Assembly: GCF_000020125.1 (NCBI RefSeq) | Contig: NC_010681.1 | Coordinates: 2,232,001-2,296,000 of the forward strand | DNA length: 64,000 nt | Reading direction: 5' to 3' | From: Paraburkholderia phytofirmans PsJN | GTDB taxonomy: Bacteria; Pseudomonadota; Gammaproteobacteria; Burkholderiales; Burkholderiaceae | Shown: positions 33,328 through 41,685 of the stretch, in pieces | How positions within the stretch are numbered: the first letter of the stretch is position 1 | Layout: every line of letters starts with the position of its first letter | Notes under the pieces: generated by a model | What the model was told of the DNA's origin: nothing | Database searches by the model: none | The model's input: the letters and a program-made list of their open reading frames with translations, nothing else | Program-made: the position numbers and the translations under genes

Positions 33328-34707
33328 TCAGATCAGTTCGCCAAGACAGGCGTCGAACGCGGCGACCAGTTTGTCGACGTCTTCCACCGACGTGTCCGGG
33401 CACACCAGGATCATGTTGTGAAACGGCGTGATCAGCACGCCGCGATTCAGCAAGTACAGGTGCAAGACGAGTTCCAGCTCCGGATCGAGCCGGCGTCCGG
33501 CCTCGCTGCCGTTGCGCGGCGGCGTCGGCATGAACTGGAATTCGTTGCGCGCGCCGACACGCGTCACGCACCACGCCAGGCCGTGCCGTGCAATCGCGTC
33601 GCGCAGTCCGTTCTCGATACGCGCAGCCAGCGCGAACATATGCGCGTAGGCCGCGTCGGTCATCACCTCGGCTAGCGTGGCGCGGATCGCGCTTATGGCG
33701 AGCATGTTCGCGGTGAGCGTCGTGCCGATGCCGGAATGTCCTGGCGGCGCACTGCGCTTCGCCTGTTGCGCACGCGCGGCGAGTTCAGCGCTGAAGCCGT
33801 ACACGGCGCACGGAAAGCCGCCGCCGACTGGTTTGCCGAGAACGAACAGATCGGGTTCGAGCCCGTGCGCCTTCGTATAGCCGCCGGGGCCGCAACTGAT
33901 CGTGTGCGTTTCGTCGATGGCGAGCAGCGTGCCGTAGCGGCGCATCAGCGCTTGCGCCTCGCGCCAGTAGTCCGGTTCGGGCAATACCATGCCGATGTTG
34001 GTCATCGCGGGTTCGGCGAGCACGCAGGCCACGTTGCCGTCTTTCAGCGCGTGTTCCAGCGCGGCGAGGTCGTTGAATTCGATCACGCGCGTACTGCCGA
34101 GCAGGTCGTGCACCTGGCCGATCAGACTGTCGCGCTGTTGCGGCCGGCCATCGACCAGATCGACGAAGACGTCGTCCACGGTGCCGTGATAGCAGCCGTT
34201 GAAAATCATGATCTGCTTGCGCCCGGTGGCCGCGCGCGCCCAGCGCAGCGCGAAGCGGTTGGCGTCGCTCGCGGTCATCGCGAACTGCCAGTACGGCAGC
34301 CCGAAACGGCGCGCGAGTTCTTCGCCGACCCACGCGGCGTCTTCGCCCGGTAGCATGGTCGTGAGGCCGCGTTGCGCCTGCGCGGCGAGCGCCCTTGCGA
34401 CCGGCGCCGGCGAATGGCCGAACATCGCGCCGGTGTCGCCGAGGCAGAAGTCGGCGTAGCGGTGGCCGTCCACGTCGGTGAACGCGGCGCCGCGCGCTTC
34501 GTCGACATACAGGGAGAAGGGCGTCGACCAGTCGTTCATCCAATGCAGCGGCACGCCGAACAGCAGGTGGCGCGCCGCGCGTTCGGACAGCGCGCGCGAC
34601 TTCGGCATAGCCTTGACGAACGCGTGGCGTTCACGCTCGACAAGCGCCTGTGCGCGCGCCCAATTGATGCCGTGACGGGTATTCGATGGCAATTGCTCGC
34701 TCTCCAA
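33328..34707 (-). CDS. Class III aminotransferase (glutamate-1-semialdehyde aminomutase-like)
   Basis: A 459-residue PLP enzyme of fold type I, class III. The PLP-binding Lys is in DLFVLGKPVGGGFP, the Asp that contacts the pyridine nitrogen in LLAIDETHTI, and the substrate region reads CLGDTGAMFGHSPAPV. The sequence resembles glutamate-1-semialdehyde 2,1-aminomutases, but its setting with a glutamine synthetase-like gene and a GntR regulator argues for catabolism of an amino compound and against heme synthesis. The substrate is unknown. Confidence 0.85.
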   Translation of the reverse strand: MESEQLPSNTRHGINWARAQALVERERHAFVKAMPKSRALSERAARHLLFGVPLHWMNDWSTPFSLYVDEARGAAFTDVDGHRYADFCLGDTGAMFGHSPAPVARALAAQAQRGLTTMLPGEDAAWVGEELARRFGLPYWQFAMTASDANRFALRWARAATGRKQIMIFNGCYHGTVDDVFVDLVDGRPQQRDSLIGQVHDLLGSTRVIEFNDLAALEHALKDGNVACVLAEPAMTNIGMVLPEPDYWREAQALMRRYGTLLAIDETHTISCGPGGYTKAHGLEPDLFVLGKPVGGGFPCAVYGFSAELAARAQQAKRSAPPGHSGIGTTLTANMLAISAIRATLAEVMTDAAYAHMFALAARIENGLRDAIARHGLAWCVTRVGARNEFQFMPTPPRNGSEAGRRLDPELELVLHLYLLNRGVLITPFHNMILVCPDTSVEDVDKLVAAFDACLGELI

Positions 34708-34767
34708 TCGGGTTATCGGCGGTGTTCCGTGCGTCGCGTTCCGCGCTTCGCGTTCCGTGGTCCGCGC

Positions 34768-36117
34768 TCACACGAGCAATTGCAGATGCTCGCGTTCCCA
34801 CGCAGTAATGCCTTGCGAGAAGGTCTCGAATTCCTTTTCCTTCACCGCGCAATACGCCTGCACGAAGCTGTCGCCGAGCACCTCGGCCAGTTCGGTGCAT
34901 TTCGACAGCGCCTTGAGCGCGTCTTCGAGACCGCGCGGCAATTCGTATTCGAGGTCGTAGGCGCTTTCGATCATCGGCGCCGACGCTTCCTGCTGTTCCA
35001 CCATGCCGAGATAGCCGCAGGCGAGGGTGGCCGCCATGGCGAGATACGGGTTCACGTCGACGCCGGGCACGCGGTTTTCGAGCCGCCGTCCGTCCGGCTC
35101 TGAGTTCGGCACGCGGATTCCGCAGGTGCGGTTGTCGTAACCCCAGCGCACGTTGATCGGTGCGGCCGTGAAGCGCGACAGGCGCCGATACGAGTTCACG
35201 TACGGCGCGAACATGGGCATGGCTTGCGGCATGTACTTCTGCAAGCCGCCGATATAGTTGAAGAACAGCGGGCTAGCCGAACCGTCCGGCAGCGAAAAAA
35301 TGTTCTGCCCGCTTTCCCGATCGACGATGCTTTGATGAATATGCATCGCGCTGCCCGGTTCGTGCTCCATTGGCTTGGCCATGAAGGTAGCGAAAATGCC
35401 GTGTCGGAAGGCCGTTTCGCGTACCGCGCGCTTGAACAGAAACACGCGGTCGGCGAGATCGAGCGCGTCGCCGTGCGAAAAGTTGATCTCCATTTGTCCG
35501 GCGCCGACTTCGTGCACGAGCGTTTCGACGCCGAGCTGGGTCATTTCGCAGAAGCGCGACAGGTCCTGGAAGAACGGATCGAATTCGTTGACCGCGTCGA
35601 TCGAAAACGACTGGCGGCCGGCTTCGTGGCGCCCCGCGCGGCCGAGCGGTGGGCGCAGCGGTTCATGCGGATTCTTGTTCTGCGCGATCAGATAGAACTC
35701 CATCTCAGGCGCCACCACCGGCCGCCAGCCGCGCGCTTCGTAAAGCCGCAGCACGCGGCGCAACACCGCGCGCGGCGAGATGCCGATCGGCTTGCCGTCC
35801 AGCCCGACGCAATCGTGAATCACCACGGCAACCTGTTCGATCGCCCACGGCACCAGCCGCACGGTGTTGGGATCGGGAATGCAGACCATGTCCGGATCGC
35901 TCGGCCCGACAAAGCGCTCGAAATTCGCGAATTCGCCGTTGACGGTGATCATCAGCAGCGCATTCGACATATGCATCTTGCCTTCCGAGAGAAACAGGTT
36001 CTTCGGCACGATCTTGCCGCGCGCGACGCCGGTCATGTCCGGTATCACGCACTCCACCTCATGGATCCGGTGATGCTCCAGGAATTCGCGCAAATCGCCG
36101 CGCAGATTGCTTTGCAA
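34768..36117 (-). CDS. Glutamine synthetase-family protein (gamma-glutamyl-amine synthetase-like)
   Basis: A 450-residue enzyme of the GS superfamily, close in layout to PuuA. It has the N-terminal beta-grasp (REFLEHHRIHEVECVIPDMTGVARGKIVPK across residues 9-39) and the catalytic domain with MEFYLI, GAGQMEINFSHGDAL, HIHQSI and NRTCGIRVPNSEPDGRRLENR. It probably ligates glutamate to an amine. No ATG is placed well: TTG at 36117, seven bases after CTGGAG, gives the normal family length, while the frame is open further upstream. It is first in the operon with the aminotransferase and GntR gene, and preceded by the palindrome at 36218-36231. Confidence 0.85.
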   Translation of the reverse strand: MQSNLRGDLREFLEHHRIHEVECVIPDMTGVARGKIVPKNLFLSEGKMHMSNALLMITVNGEFANFERFVGPSDPDMVCIPDPNTVRLVPWAIEQVAVVIHDCVGLDGKPIGISPRAVLRRVLRLYEARGWRPVVAPEMEFYLIAQNKNPHEPLRPPLGRAGRHEAGRQSFSIDAVNEFDPFFQDLSRFCEMTQLGVETLVHEVGAGQMEINFSHGDALDLADRVFLFKRAVRETAFRHGIFATFMAKPMEHEPGSAMHIHQSIVDRESGQNIFSLPDGSASPLFFNYIGGLQKYMPQAMPMFAPYVNSYRRLSRFTAAPINVRWGYDNRTCGIRVPNSEPDGRRLENRVPGVDVNPYLAMAATLACGYLGMVEQQEASAPMIESAYDLEYELPRGLEDALKALSKCTELAEVLGDSFVQAYCAVKEKEFETFSQGITAWEREHLQLLV

Positions 36118-36217
36118 GGTTGACTCCAGTCGGTTGGTGACAGCGGCGCGAGGCGCTCTCGACAACGGAGCGCGCTGAGCCGCCTGTTCGGGAAAGCTGG
36201 ATTTTTTTGTATCGTGG

Positions 36218-36231
36218 GATTTGATCAAATC
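36218..36231. promoter_or_regulatory. Palindrome upstream of the GS-like operon
   Basis: GATTTGATCAAATC, a perfect 14-base palindrome about 100 bases upstream of the GS-like gene. Its TTGATCAA core is of the short palindromic kind bound by FCD-type GntR proteins, one of which is encoded at the end of this operon. The link is inference. Confidence 0.45.
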
Positions 36232-36316
36232 ATGACACGGCTTTCGCGTTTTGTAAAACCGGAAAAAACGCGCGCTCGCCTCGCAATTTTGCAAGCCCGA
36301 CTGAGTCTCTTTCGTT

Positions 36317-37147
36317 TCAGGCGAAGTCAGTCGAGCGTGACAGCGTTTCCCACTGTTCGATCTCCTGGTTGAGCGCCGTCAGCTTCGTTTTTACCAGGTC
36401 GAGCGCATCGTTGCCGAGCAGCAGATGCACCGGCGGATTCGTTGACGCGACGATTTCCAGCAGCGCCTGCGCGGCTTTGCGCGGATCGCCCGCCTGCTTG
36501 CCGCTCTTCGCCTCGCGTGCCTCGCGGATCGGGTCGAACAGGGCGTCATAGTCGGCGATGCTGCGGCCGGCGCGGACCATCGAGCGGCCGGCCCAATCCG
36601 TGCGGAACGAGCCGGGGGCGACGGCCGTGACCTTGATGCCGAAGCCTGCTACTTCTTTGGCGAGCGCGTCGGTGATGCCTTCGAGCGCGAACTTGCTGCC
36701 GCAGTAGTAGGCAATGCCGGGCATCGTGATGAAGCCGCCCATCGACGTAATGTTGACGATGTGGCCCGAGCGCCGCTCGCGCATGGCGGGCAGCACGGCC
36801 TTGATCATCGCGACCGCGCCGAACACGTTGACGTCGAATTGACGGCGCAGATCGTCGAGCGGCGATTCCTCCAGCGTGCCTTCGTGACCGTAGCCGGCGT
36901 TGTTCACCAGCACGTCGATCGGGCCGACCGTTTGGGTGATCGCGGCGACGGCGGGCGCGATCGCCTCGAAATCCGTGACGTCGAGCACGACCGCGTGCGC
37001 CCGTTCGGCGGCCAATGCCGTGAACGCATCGCGCGCCGCCTCATTGCGCACCGTGCCGACGACGGTATGGCCCGCGTCGAGCGCCGCCTGTGCGAACGCG
37101 CGGCCAAAGCCGGAACTCACGCCGGTGATCAGAAACGTTTTGCTCAT
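36317..37147 (-). CDS. Short-chain dehydrogenase/reductase
   Basis: A 276-residue classical SDR. The N-terminal NAD(P)-binding motif TGVSSGFG, the NNAG motif (VLVNNAGYGHEG), the catalytic Ser in VNITSMGGF and the YCGSK Tyr-Lys pair (YYCGSKFALEG) are all present, followed by VAPGSFRTDW. The ATG at 37147 follows AAGGAG. The substrate cannot be predicted. The gene is divergent from an AraC regulator, which is the common arrangement for such SDR genes and implies regulation by it. Confidence 0.9.
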   Translation of the reverse strand: MSKTFLITGVSSGFGRAFAQAALDAGHTVVGTVRNEAARDAFTALAAERAHAVVLDVTDFEAIAPAVAAITQTVGPIDVLVNNAGYGHEGTLEESPLDDLRRQFDVNVFGAVAMIKAVLPAMRERRSGHIVNITSMGGFITMPGIAYYCGSKFALEGITDALAKEVAGFGIKVTAVAPGSFRTDWAGRSMVRAGRSIADYDALFDPIREAREAKSGKQAGDPRKAAQALLEIVASTNPPVHLLLGNDALDLVKTKLTALNQEIEQWETLSRSTDFA

Positions 37148-37365
37148 GGTGATCCACTCCTTGATTGAGTCCGTCATCACATGGCGCTTTCGGGCGAAAA
37201 CGCGTGGCATCGACGGCAACAGTTCAGGACTGAATGGTAGGCGCGGCAGGGCCGGACGCAAATGTCGGGACGTCTGCATTGATTGCCTAATCCTATGAGC
37301 GGATGGATTTTCCGGCACGGCGGTGGCACAGTGCAATCTGCCTAGCCATTGAGACAGTGACCGGA

Positions 37366-38313
37366 ATGAAGCACAAGCATCAGGATCCTGGCGCGCGGCA
37401 ACGCATGGTGGCCTTGCTTGAAAATCTCGCGCCGCTTGAAGGCTACAACCTCACCGTGCTGCCCGACGTGCGCTTTCTGCGTTCGAACCGGCCGCTCAGC
37501 CGCACGCCGGTGCTGTACGACCCCGGCGTGGTGATCGTCTGCCAGGGACGCAAGCGGGGCTTTCTCGGCGAGACGGTTTATGTGTACGACGCGCAGCATT
37601 ATCTGGCGGTCTCGGTGCCGGTGCCGTTCTCGATGGAAACCGAAGCAAGCGAGGCCGAGCCCTTGCTCGCCATCTATTTCCGCCTCGACTTCAAACTGGC
37701 CGCCGATCTGATGCTGCAACTCGACGAGCGGGACGCGGGCGTGCCGGCCGAACCGCGCGGCATGATGTCGACGCCGCTCGACCCGAAGCTAAGCGCCACC
37801 GTGTTGCGCTTTCTGGAAGCGATGAGCGTGCCGTTGGAAGCGGAGCTGCTAGGCCCAGCGCTGGTGCGCGAAATCTACTTCCACGTGCTGACCGGCGAGC
37901 AGGGCGGATCGATGCGCGCCGCGCTGACCGCGCAGGGTCAGTTCGCCCGGATCGCCAAAGTGATCCGCAAGATTCACGCGTGTTATCGCGAACCGCTCGA
38001 CATCGGGCAGCTCGCGCTGGAGGCGAACATGAGCGTGCCCAGCTTCCATTCGCACTTCAAGGCGGTGACGCGTACGTCGCCGATGCAATATCTGAAGTCG
38101 ACGCGGCTTCATCAGGCGCGCTTGCTGATGGTGAGAAACGAGGTGACCGCGGCGCACGCGTGCGTGCAGGTGGGCTATGAAAGCGCCTCGCAATTCAGCC
38201 GCGAATTCAAGCGCCTGTTCGGCCGCAGTCCGGTCGAGGAGGCCGAACGGATGCGCAGATCCTTCGCTGTGCCGCCGCCCGCGCCGGGGTCGATCTTCGT
38301 CGCGTCGCACTGA
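37366..38313 (+). CDS. AraC-family regulator (AraC_N type)
   Basis: A 315-residue regulator with an N-terminal AraC_N effector domain ([33 protein letters not shown]) and a C-terminal DNA-binding domain ([24 protein letters not shown], then [19 protein letters not shown]). It is divergent from the SDR gene, with 218 bases between the starts. The ATG at 37366 is chosen. An overlapping GTG nine bases upstream is possible. It probably activates the SDR gene in response to an unknown small molecule. Confidence 0.88.
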   Translation: MKHKHQDPGARQRMVALLENLAPLEGYNLTVLPDVRFLRSNRPLSRTPVLYDPGVVIVCQGRKRGFLGETVYVYDAQHYLAVSVPVPFSMETEASEAEPLLAIYFRLDFKLAADLMLQLDERDAGVPAEPRGMMSTPLDPKLSATVLRFLEAMSVPLEAELLGPALVREIYFHVLTGEQGGSMRAALTAQGQFARIAKVIRKIHACYREPLDIGQLALEANMSVPSFHSHFKAVTRTSPMQYLKSTRLHQARLLMVRNEVTAAHACVQVGYESASQFSREFKRLFGRSPVEEAERMRRSFAVPPPAPGSIFVASH

Positions 38314-38387
38314 GCGGGGCTGGCCTGGTGCGCACAGTGCAAACTGTGCCTGTCCGTTCCATCGAGCCGTCGATAGGCTTTGAACCC

Positions 38388-39011
38388 ATGCTAAAAATAC
38401 TCGGCAAGACCTCGTCCATCAACGTGCGCAAAGTCCTCTGGACCTGTGCCGAACTCGCGCTTCCATTCGAACAGGAAGACTGGGGCTCCGGATTTCGCGC
38501 GACCAACGTGCCGGAATTTCTCGCGCTGAACCCCAATGCCATGGTCCCGGTCATCAGGGACGGCGAGTTCGTGCTGTGGGAGTCGAACTCGATCATCCGC
38601 TATCTGGCCGGCCGCTATCACGGCGAGTGGTTGTATCCGGTCGATCCTTGCGAGCGTGCCCGCTGCGATCAATGGATCGACTGGCAGGCGAGCGAGCTGA
38701 ACCGTTCCTGGAGTTACGCCTTTCTGGCGCTGGTCAGGCAATCTCCGGCACACCAGGATCCTTGGCAAATCGAGCAGTCGTGCGCGAACTGGGCAAGGCA
38801 TATGGCCATGATTGAAGACCAGTTGCAAAAGACCGGGGCGTTCATCGCCGGAGACGCCTTTTCGCTTGCGGACATTCCGCTCGCGCTGTCCATCAACCGC
38901 TGGCTGGAAACACCGCTGCAACACGGCGATTTGCCGGCGGTTGACGCGTATATGGCGCGCCTCGCCACGCGCGAAGGCTACCGGTTGTATTGCCGCAACG
39001 GTACGCCGTAA
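38388..39011 (+). CDS. Glutathione S-transferase family protein
   Basis: A 207-residue GST. The N-terminal thioredoxin-like domain has [15 protein letters not shown] with a Ser/Asn-type catalytic region (SSINVRK), the cis-Pro loop NAMVPVI, and the glutathione-binding [12 protein letters not shown]. The helical C-terminal domain carries the [14 protein letters not shown]-capping box. Detoxification or a metabolic GSH-dependent step is expected. It starts at the ATG before LKILGKTSS, 75 bases after the AraC gene. Confidence 0.9.
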   Translation: MLKILGKTSSINVRKVLWTCAELALPFEQEDWGSGFRATNVPEFLALNPNAMVPVIRDGEFVLWESNSIIRYLAGRYHGEWLYPVDPCERARCDQWIDWQASELNRSWSYAFLALVRQSPAHQDPWQIEQSCANWARHMAMIEDQLQKTGAFIAGDAFSLADIPLALSINRWLETPLQHGDLPAVDAYMARLATREGYRLYCRNGTP

Positions 39012-39150
39012 CGCTTGCGCAAACATCCACGCGGCTTACAACAATCCGCACACGATGCTTACGGATTCCAGGCCACGCACACACTGCTGCGCGGCGCGCC
39101 TCGACTCGCCTACAATGGCCACTTTTGCGACACCGATTGAAGGTTCCACG

Positions 39151-39495
39151 ATGCGTGTATCGAAAGTTGCGCTGGCGTTGCTGGCCGCGTGTTTCACTCT
39201 GAATGCGAGCGCCGAGATGACGGCCGCGCAGTACAAACAATGGGCGCATGCCGATAACAACTCGATCTACGCCGCGTACATCACCGGCACGATCAACGCG
39301 TTCGGCTGGGCGAATGGCGAACTGGTGTCGAAGAAAAAGCCGGCACTCTTCTGTCCGCCGCCAAATCTGGCCATCGGCAACCAGAACGTCTATCCGTTGC
39401 TCGACACGTTCTTCACCAACCATCCGGGCCTGTCGGACGATTTTCCGATCGGCCTCGCGATTCTCCGTTCGCTTCAGGCGGCGTTTCCCTGCTGA
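39151..39495 (+). CDS. Small secreted protein, Rap1a/Tai-like
   Basis: A 114-residue protein with a clear signal peptide (MRVSKVALALLAACFTLNASA) and a mature part EMTAAQYKQWA...YITGTINAFGW...LFCPPPNLAIGNQNVYPLLDTFFTNHP. The WA-xx-Y-G pattern, the FCPP, the Gln after it and the late Pro with a C-terminal Cys resemble the Rap1a/Tai periplasmic immunity family. No type VI effector gene is nearby. The family call is tentative. Two Cys residues (LFC and the terminal FPC) could form a disulfide. Confidence 0.6.
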   Translation: MRVSKVALALLAACFTLNASAEMTAAQYKQWAHADNNSIYAAYITGTINAFGWANGELVSKKKPALFCPPPNLAIGNQNVYPLLDTFFTNHPGLSDDFPIGLAILRSLQAAFPC

Positions 39496-39620
39496 GGTCC
39501 AGCGCGACCGCGTAAGTGGCGCGGTCGGCGCGGTTCAAGCCGCCGTCAGCACGCCGCGCTCGTCGTTCTTCGCATAGCCAGTACGAGCGAACACTCAGAT
39601 TTAAAACTCGCCTTCCCGAC

Positions 39621-40262
39621 ATGGCCAAATCCGCTTCCACGCAGCGTCTGAAGCCTCGTAAAACGCCGCTTCAGCAGCGTTCGGCGCAAACCGTCGAGAC
39701 CGTGCTCGAAGCGGCGGCTCGCATTCTGGAGACGCGCGGACTCGAGGGCTACACGACCAACGCGGTTGCGGAACGGGCTGGGGTCAGCATCGGCTCGCTC
39801 TACCAATACTTTCCGAATCGCGATGCGTTGACCGTGGCATTGATCGAACGCGAAACCGCGCAACTGGTGGCGGACGTCGAGGCGGCGTCCCTGCTGGAGA
39901 ACTCGCGCGACTGCGTGCAAGCAATGGTGCGCGCGTCCGTCGCGCATCAGATGCGCAGGCCGGTGCTGGCGCGCATCATCGATATGGAGGAGCGCCGCTT
40001 GCCGGTGGACGAGCGCAATCAGCGCATCGCCGACACGATTCATGCGGCGCTGGTCAGCGCGTTGACGGAAAAGACGCAGGTGCCCGAACTGGACGATGTG
40101 GATCGCGTCGCGCGCGATCTGCTGGCGATCGTGCGCGGCATGGTCGATCAGGCGGGTGAGCGCGACGAGCGTGACGCCGCCGCGCTGGAAGTGCGCGTGA
40201 TGCGCGCGGTGGACGGCTACGTGGCGCAGTCGAGAAAACCGGACGGCAGCAACACGTTATAA
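39621..40262 (+). CDS. TetR-family regulator
   Basis: A 213-residue regulator with the TetR helix-turn-helix at residues 20-66 (ILETRGLEGYTTNAVAERAGVSIGSLYQYFPNRDAL) and a helical ligand domain. It has a basic N-terminal extension (KSASTQRLKPRKTPLQQRSAQT). It is convergent with fabV and separated from it by a GC-rich stem. The target is unknown. Confidence 0.9.
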   Translation: MAKSASTQRLKPRKTPLQQRSAQTVETVLEAAARILETRGLEGYTTNAVAERAGVSIGSLYQYFPNRDALTVALIERETAQLVADVEAASLLENSRDCVQAMVRASVAHQMRRPVLARIIDMEERRLPVDERNQRIADTIHAALVSALTEKTQVPELDDVDRVARDLLAIVRGMVDQAGERDERDAAALEVRVMRAVDGYVAQSRKPDGSNTL

Positions 40263-40278
40263 CGGGCGCAAGCCCGAA

Positions 40279-40300
40279 GCGGGGCCACCCAAGGCCCCGC
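40279..40300. terminator. GC-rich stem between tetR and fabV
   Basis: GCGGGGCC and GGCCCCGC form an 8-base-pair stem with a six-base loop in the 44 bases between two convergent genes. No T-run follows on either side, so it may pause both transcripts but is not a textbook intrinsic terminator. Confidence 0.45.
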
Positions 40301-40306
40301 GCTTGA

Positions 40307-41503
40307 TCAAACCTGCACGAGCTTCGGAATCTGCACGTCCGGATTGACGTCCGCTTCGTAATCCACACCCGCGATCTCGAAGCCGAACAGACGCAGGAAA
40401 TCCGTCTTGTAGCCGCTGAAATCGGTGAGTTCGTAGATATTGTCGTTGGTCACCTGCGTCCACAGTTCCTGTACGCGGTTCTGCACTTCGGGGTCGAGCT
40501 CCTTGTAGTCCGCGCGCAGACGGCCTTCTTCGTCGATGTGCGGCGCCGCGCCGTACAGGCTGTCCTTGTACAGGCCGTAAACCTGTTCGATGCAGCCTTC
40601 GTGCGTGCCTTTCTCCTTCATGACCTTGAAGAGCAGCGACAGATACAGCGGCATCATCGGGATCGCGGAACTCGCTTGCGTGACGACCGCCTTCAGCACG
40701 GAGACGCGCGCGTCGCCGCCCTTGGCCGCCAGCTTCTCGCGAATGCCCAGCACTTTCTGGTCGAGGTCCTTCTTGGCCGCGCCGATCGAGCCGTTCCAGT
40801 AAATGTCGTGCGTGATCTTCTCGCCGAGATAGGTGAACGCCGTGGTCTTCGCGCCATCGGCAAGCACGCCGGCTTCGAGCAGCGCGTCGATCCACATCTG
40901 CCAGTCTTCGCCGCCCATCACCGCGACGGTGTCGTCGATTTCTTTCTGGGTGGCGGGTTCGAGCACGGTTTCCTTGATCACTTCCTTGTCCGTGTCGATG
41001 CCGCGCAGATTCACCGCCTTGCCGACCGGCTTCAAGGTCGAGCTGAACACTTCGCCGCTCTTCGGATGCGTGCGCTTGGGCGCGGCGAGGCTGTAGACGA
41101 CCAGGTCGACCTGACCCAGATCGCGCTTGATGACTTCGATGGTGCGCGCTTTGACTTCGTCGGAGAATGCGTCGCCGTTGATGCTGGTCGCGTACAGGCC
41201 TTTTTCCGTGGCGAATTTCTCGAAGGCGGCGGTGTTGTACCAGCCGGCCGTGCCGGCCTTGGTTTCGCTGCCGGCGCGCTCGAAGAACACGCCAAGCGTG
41301 GCGGCGTCCGAGCCGAACGCCGCGCTGATGCGGGCGGCGAGGCCGTAGCCCGTGGATGCGCCGATCACGAGCACCTTCTTCGGGCCGTTGGCGATGGGGC
41401 CGCGCGCCTTGACGTAGTCGATCTGTTCGCGGACGTTGGCTTCGCAGCCGGTCGGATGGGTGGAAACGCAGATGAAGCCACGCACGCGCGGTTTGATGAT
41501 CAT
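40307..41503 (-). CDS. fabV: Trans-2-enoyl-ACP/CoA reductase (NADH), FabV
   Basis: A 398-residue enoyl reductase that completes fatty acid elongation and is typically insensitive to triclosan. Typical FabV features are the N-terminal [20 protein letters not shown], the Rossmann motif [30 protein letters not shown], and the widely spaced catalytic Tyr/Lys (Y-x8-K) in the [25 protein letters not shown] region. The ATG at 41503 follows GAGGTGCTTC. A longer open frame upstream is not used. It is a single gene, convergent with tetR. Confidence 0.95.
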   Translation of the reverse strand: MIIKPRVRGFICVSTHPTGCEANVREQIDYVKARGPIANGPKKVLVIGASTGYGLAARISAAFGSDAATLGVFFERAGSETKAGTAGWYNTAAFEKFATEKGLYATSINGDAFSDEVKARTIEVIKRDLGQVDLVVYSLAAPKRTHPKSGEVFSSTLKPVGKAVNLRGIDTDKEVIKETVLEPATQKEIDDTVAVMGGEDWQMWIDALLEAGVLADGAKTTAFTYLGEKITHDIYWNGSIGAAKKDLDQKVLGIREKLAAKGGDARVSVLKAVVTQASSAIPMMPLYLSLLFKVMKEKGTHEGCIEQVYGLYKDSLYGAAPHIDEEGRLRADYKELDPEVQNRVQELWTQVTNDNIYELTDFSGYKTDFLRLFGFEIAGVDYEADVNPDVQIPKLVQV

Positions 41504-41685
41504 GAAGCACCTCTTGTCGGAATTGGCGACATTATAGTGGGCCGCGTACTGGGCCGCGATGGTTGCGGGCGCGCCGCGGCGGTTTGGTTTCTGGCGGCAC
41601 TCCGGCCACGCGCCGCGGGCAAAAAATCGGCCGCCGCTGTGCAACTTGGTAGGATTGCGCCTTTCCCGTCCGACGATTGGCTAGT

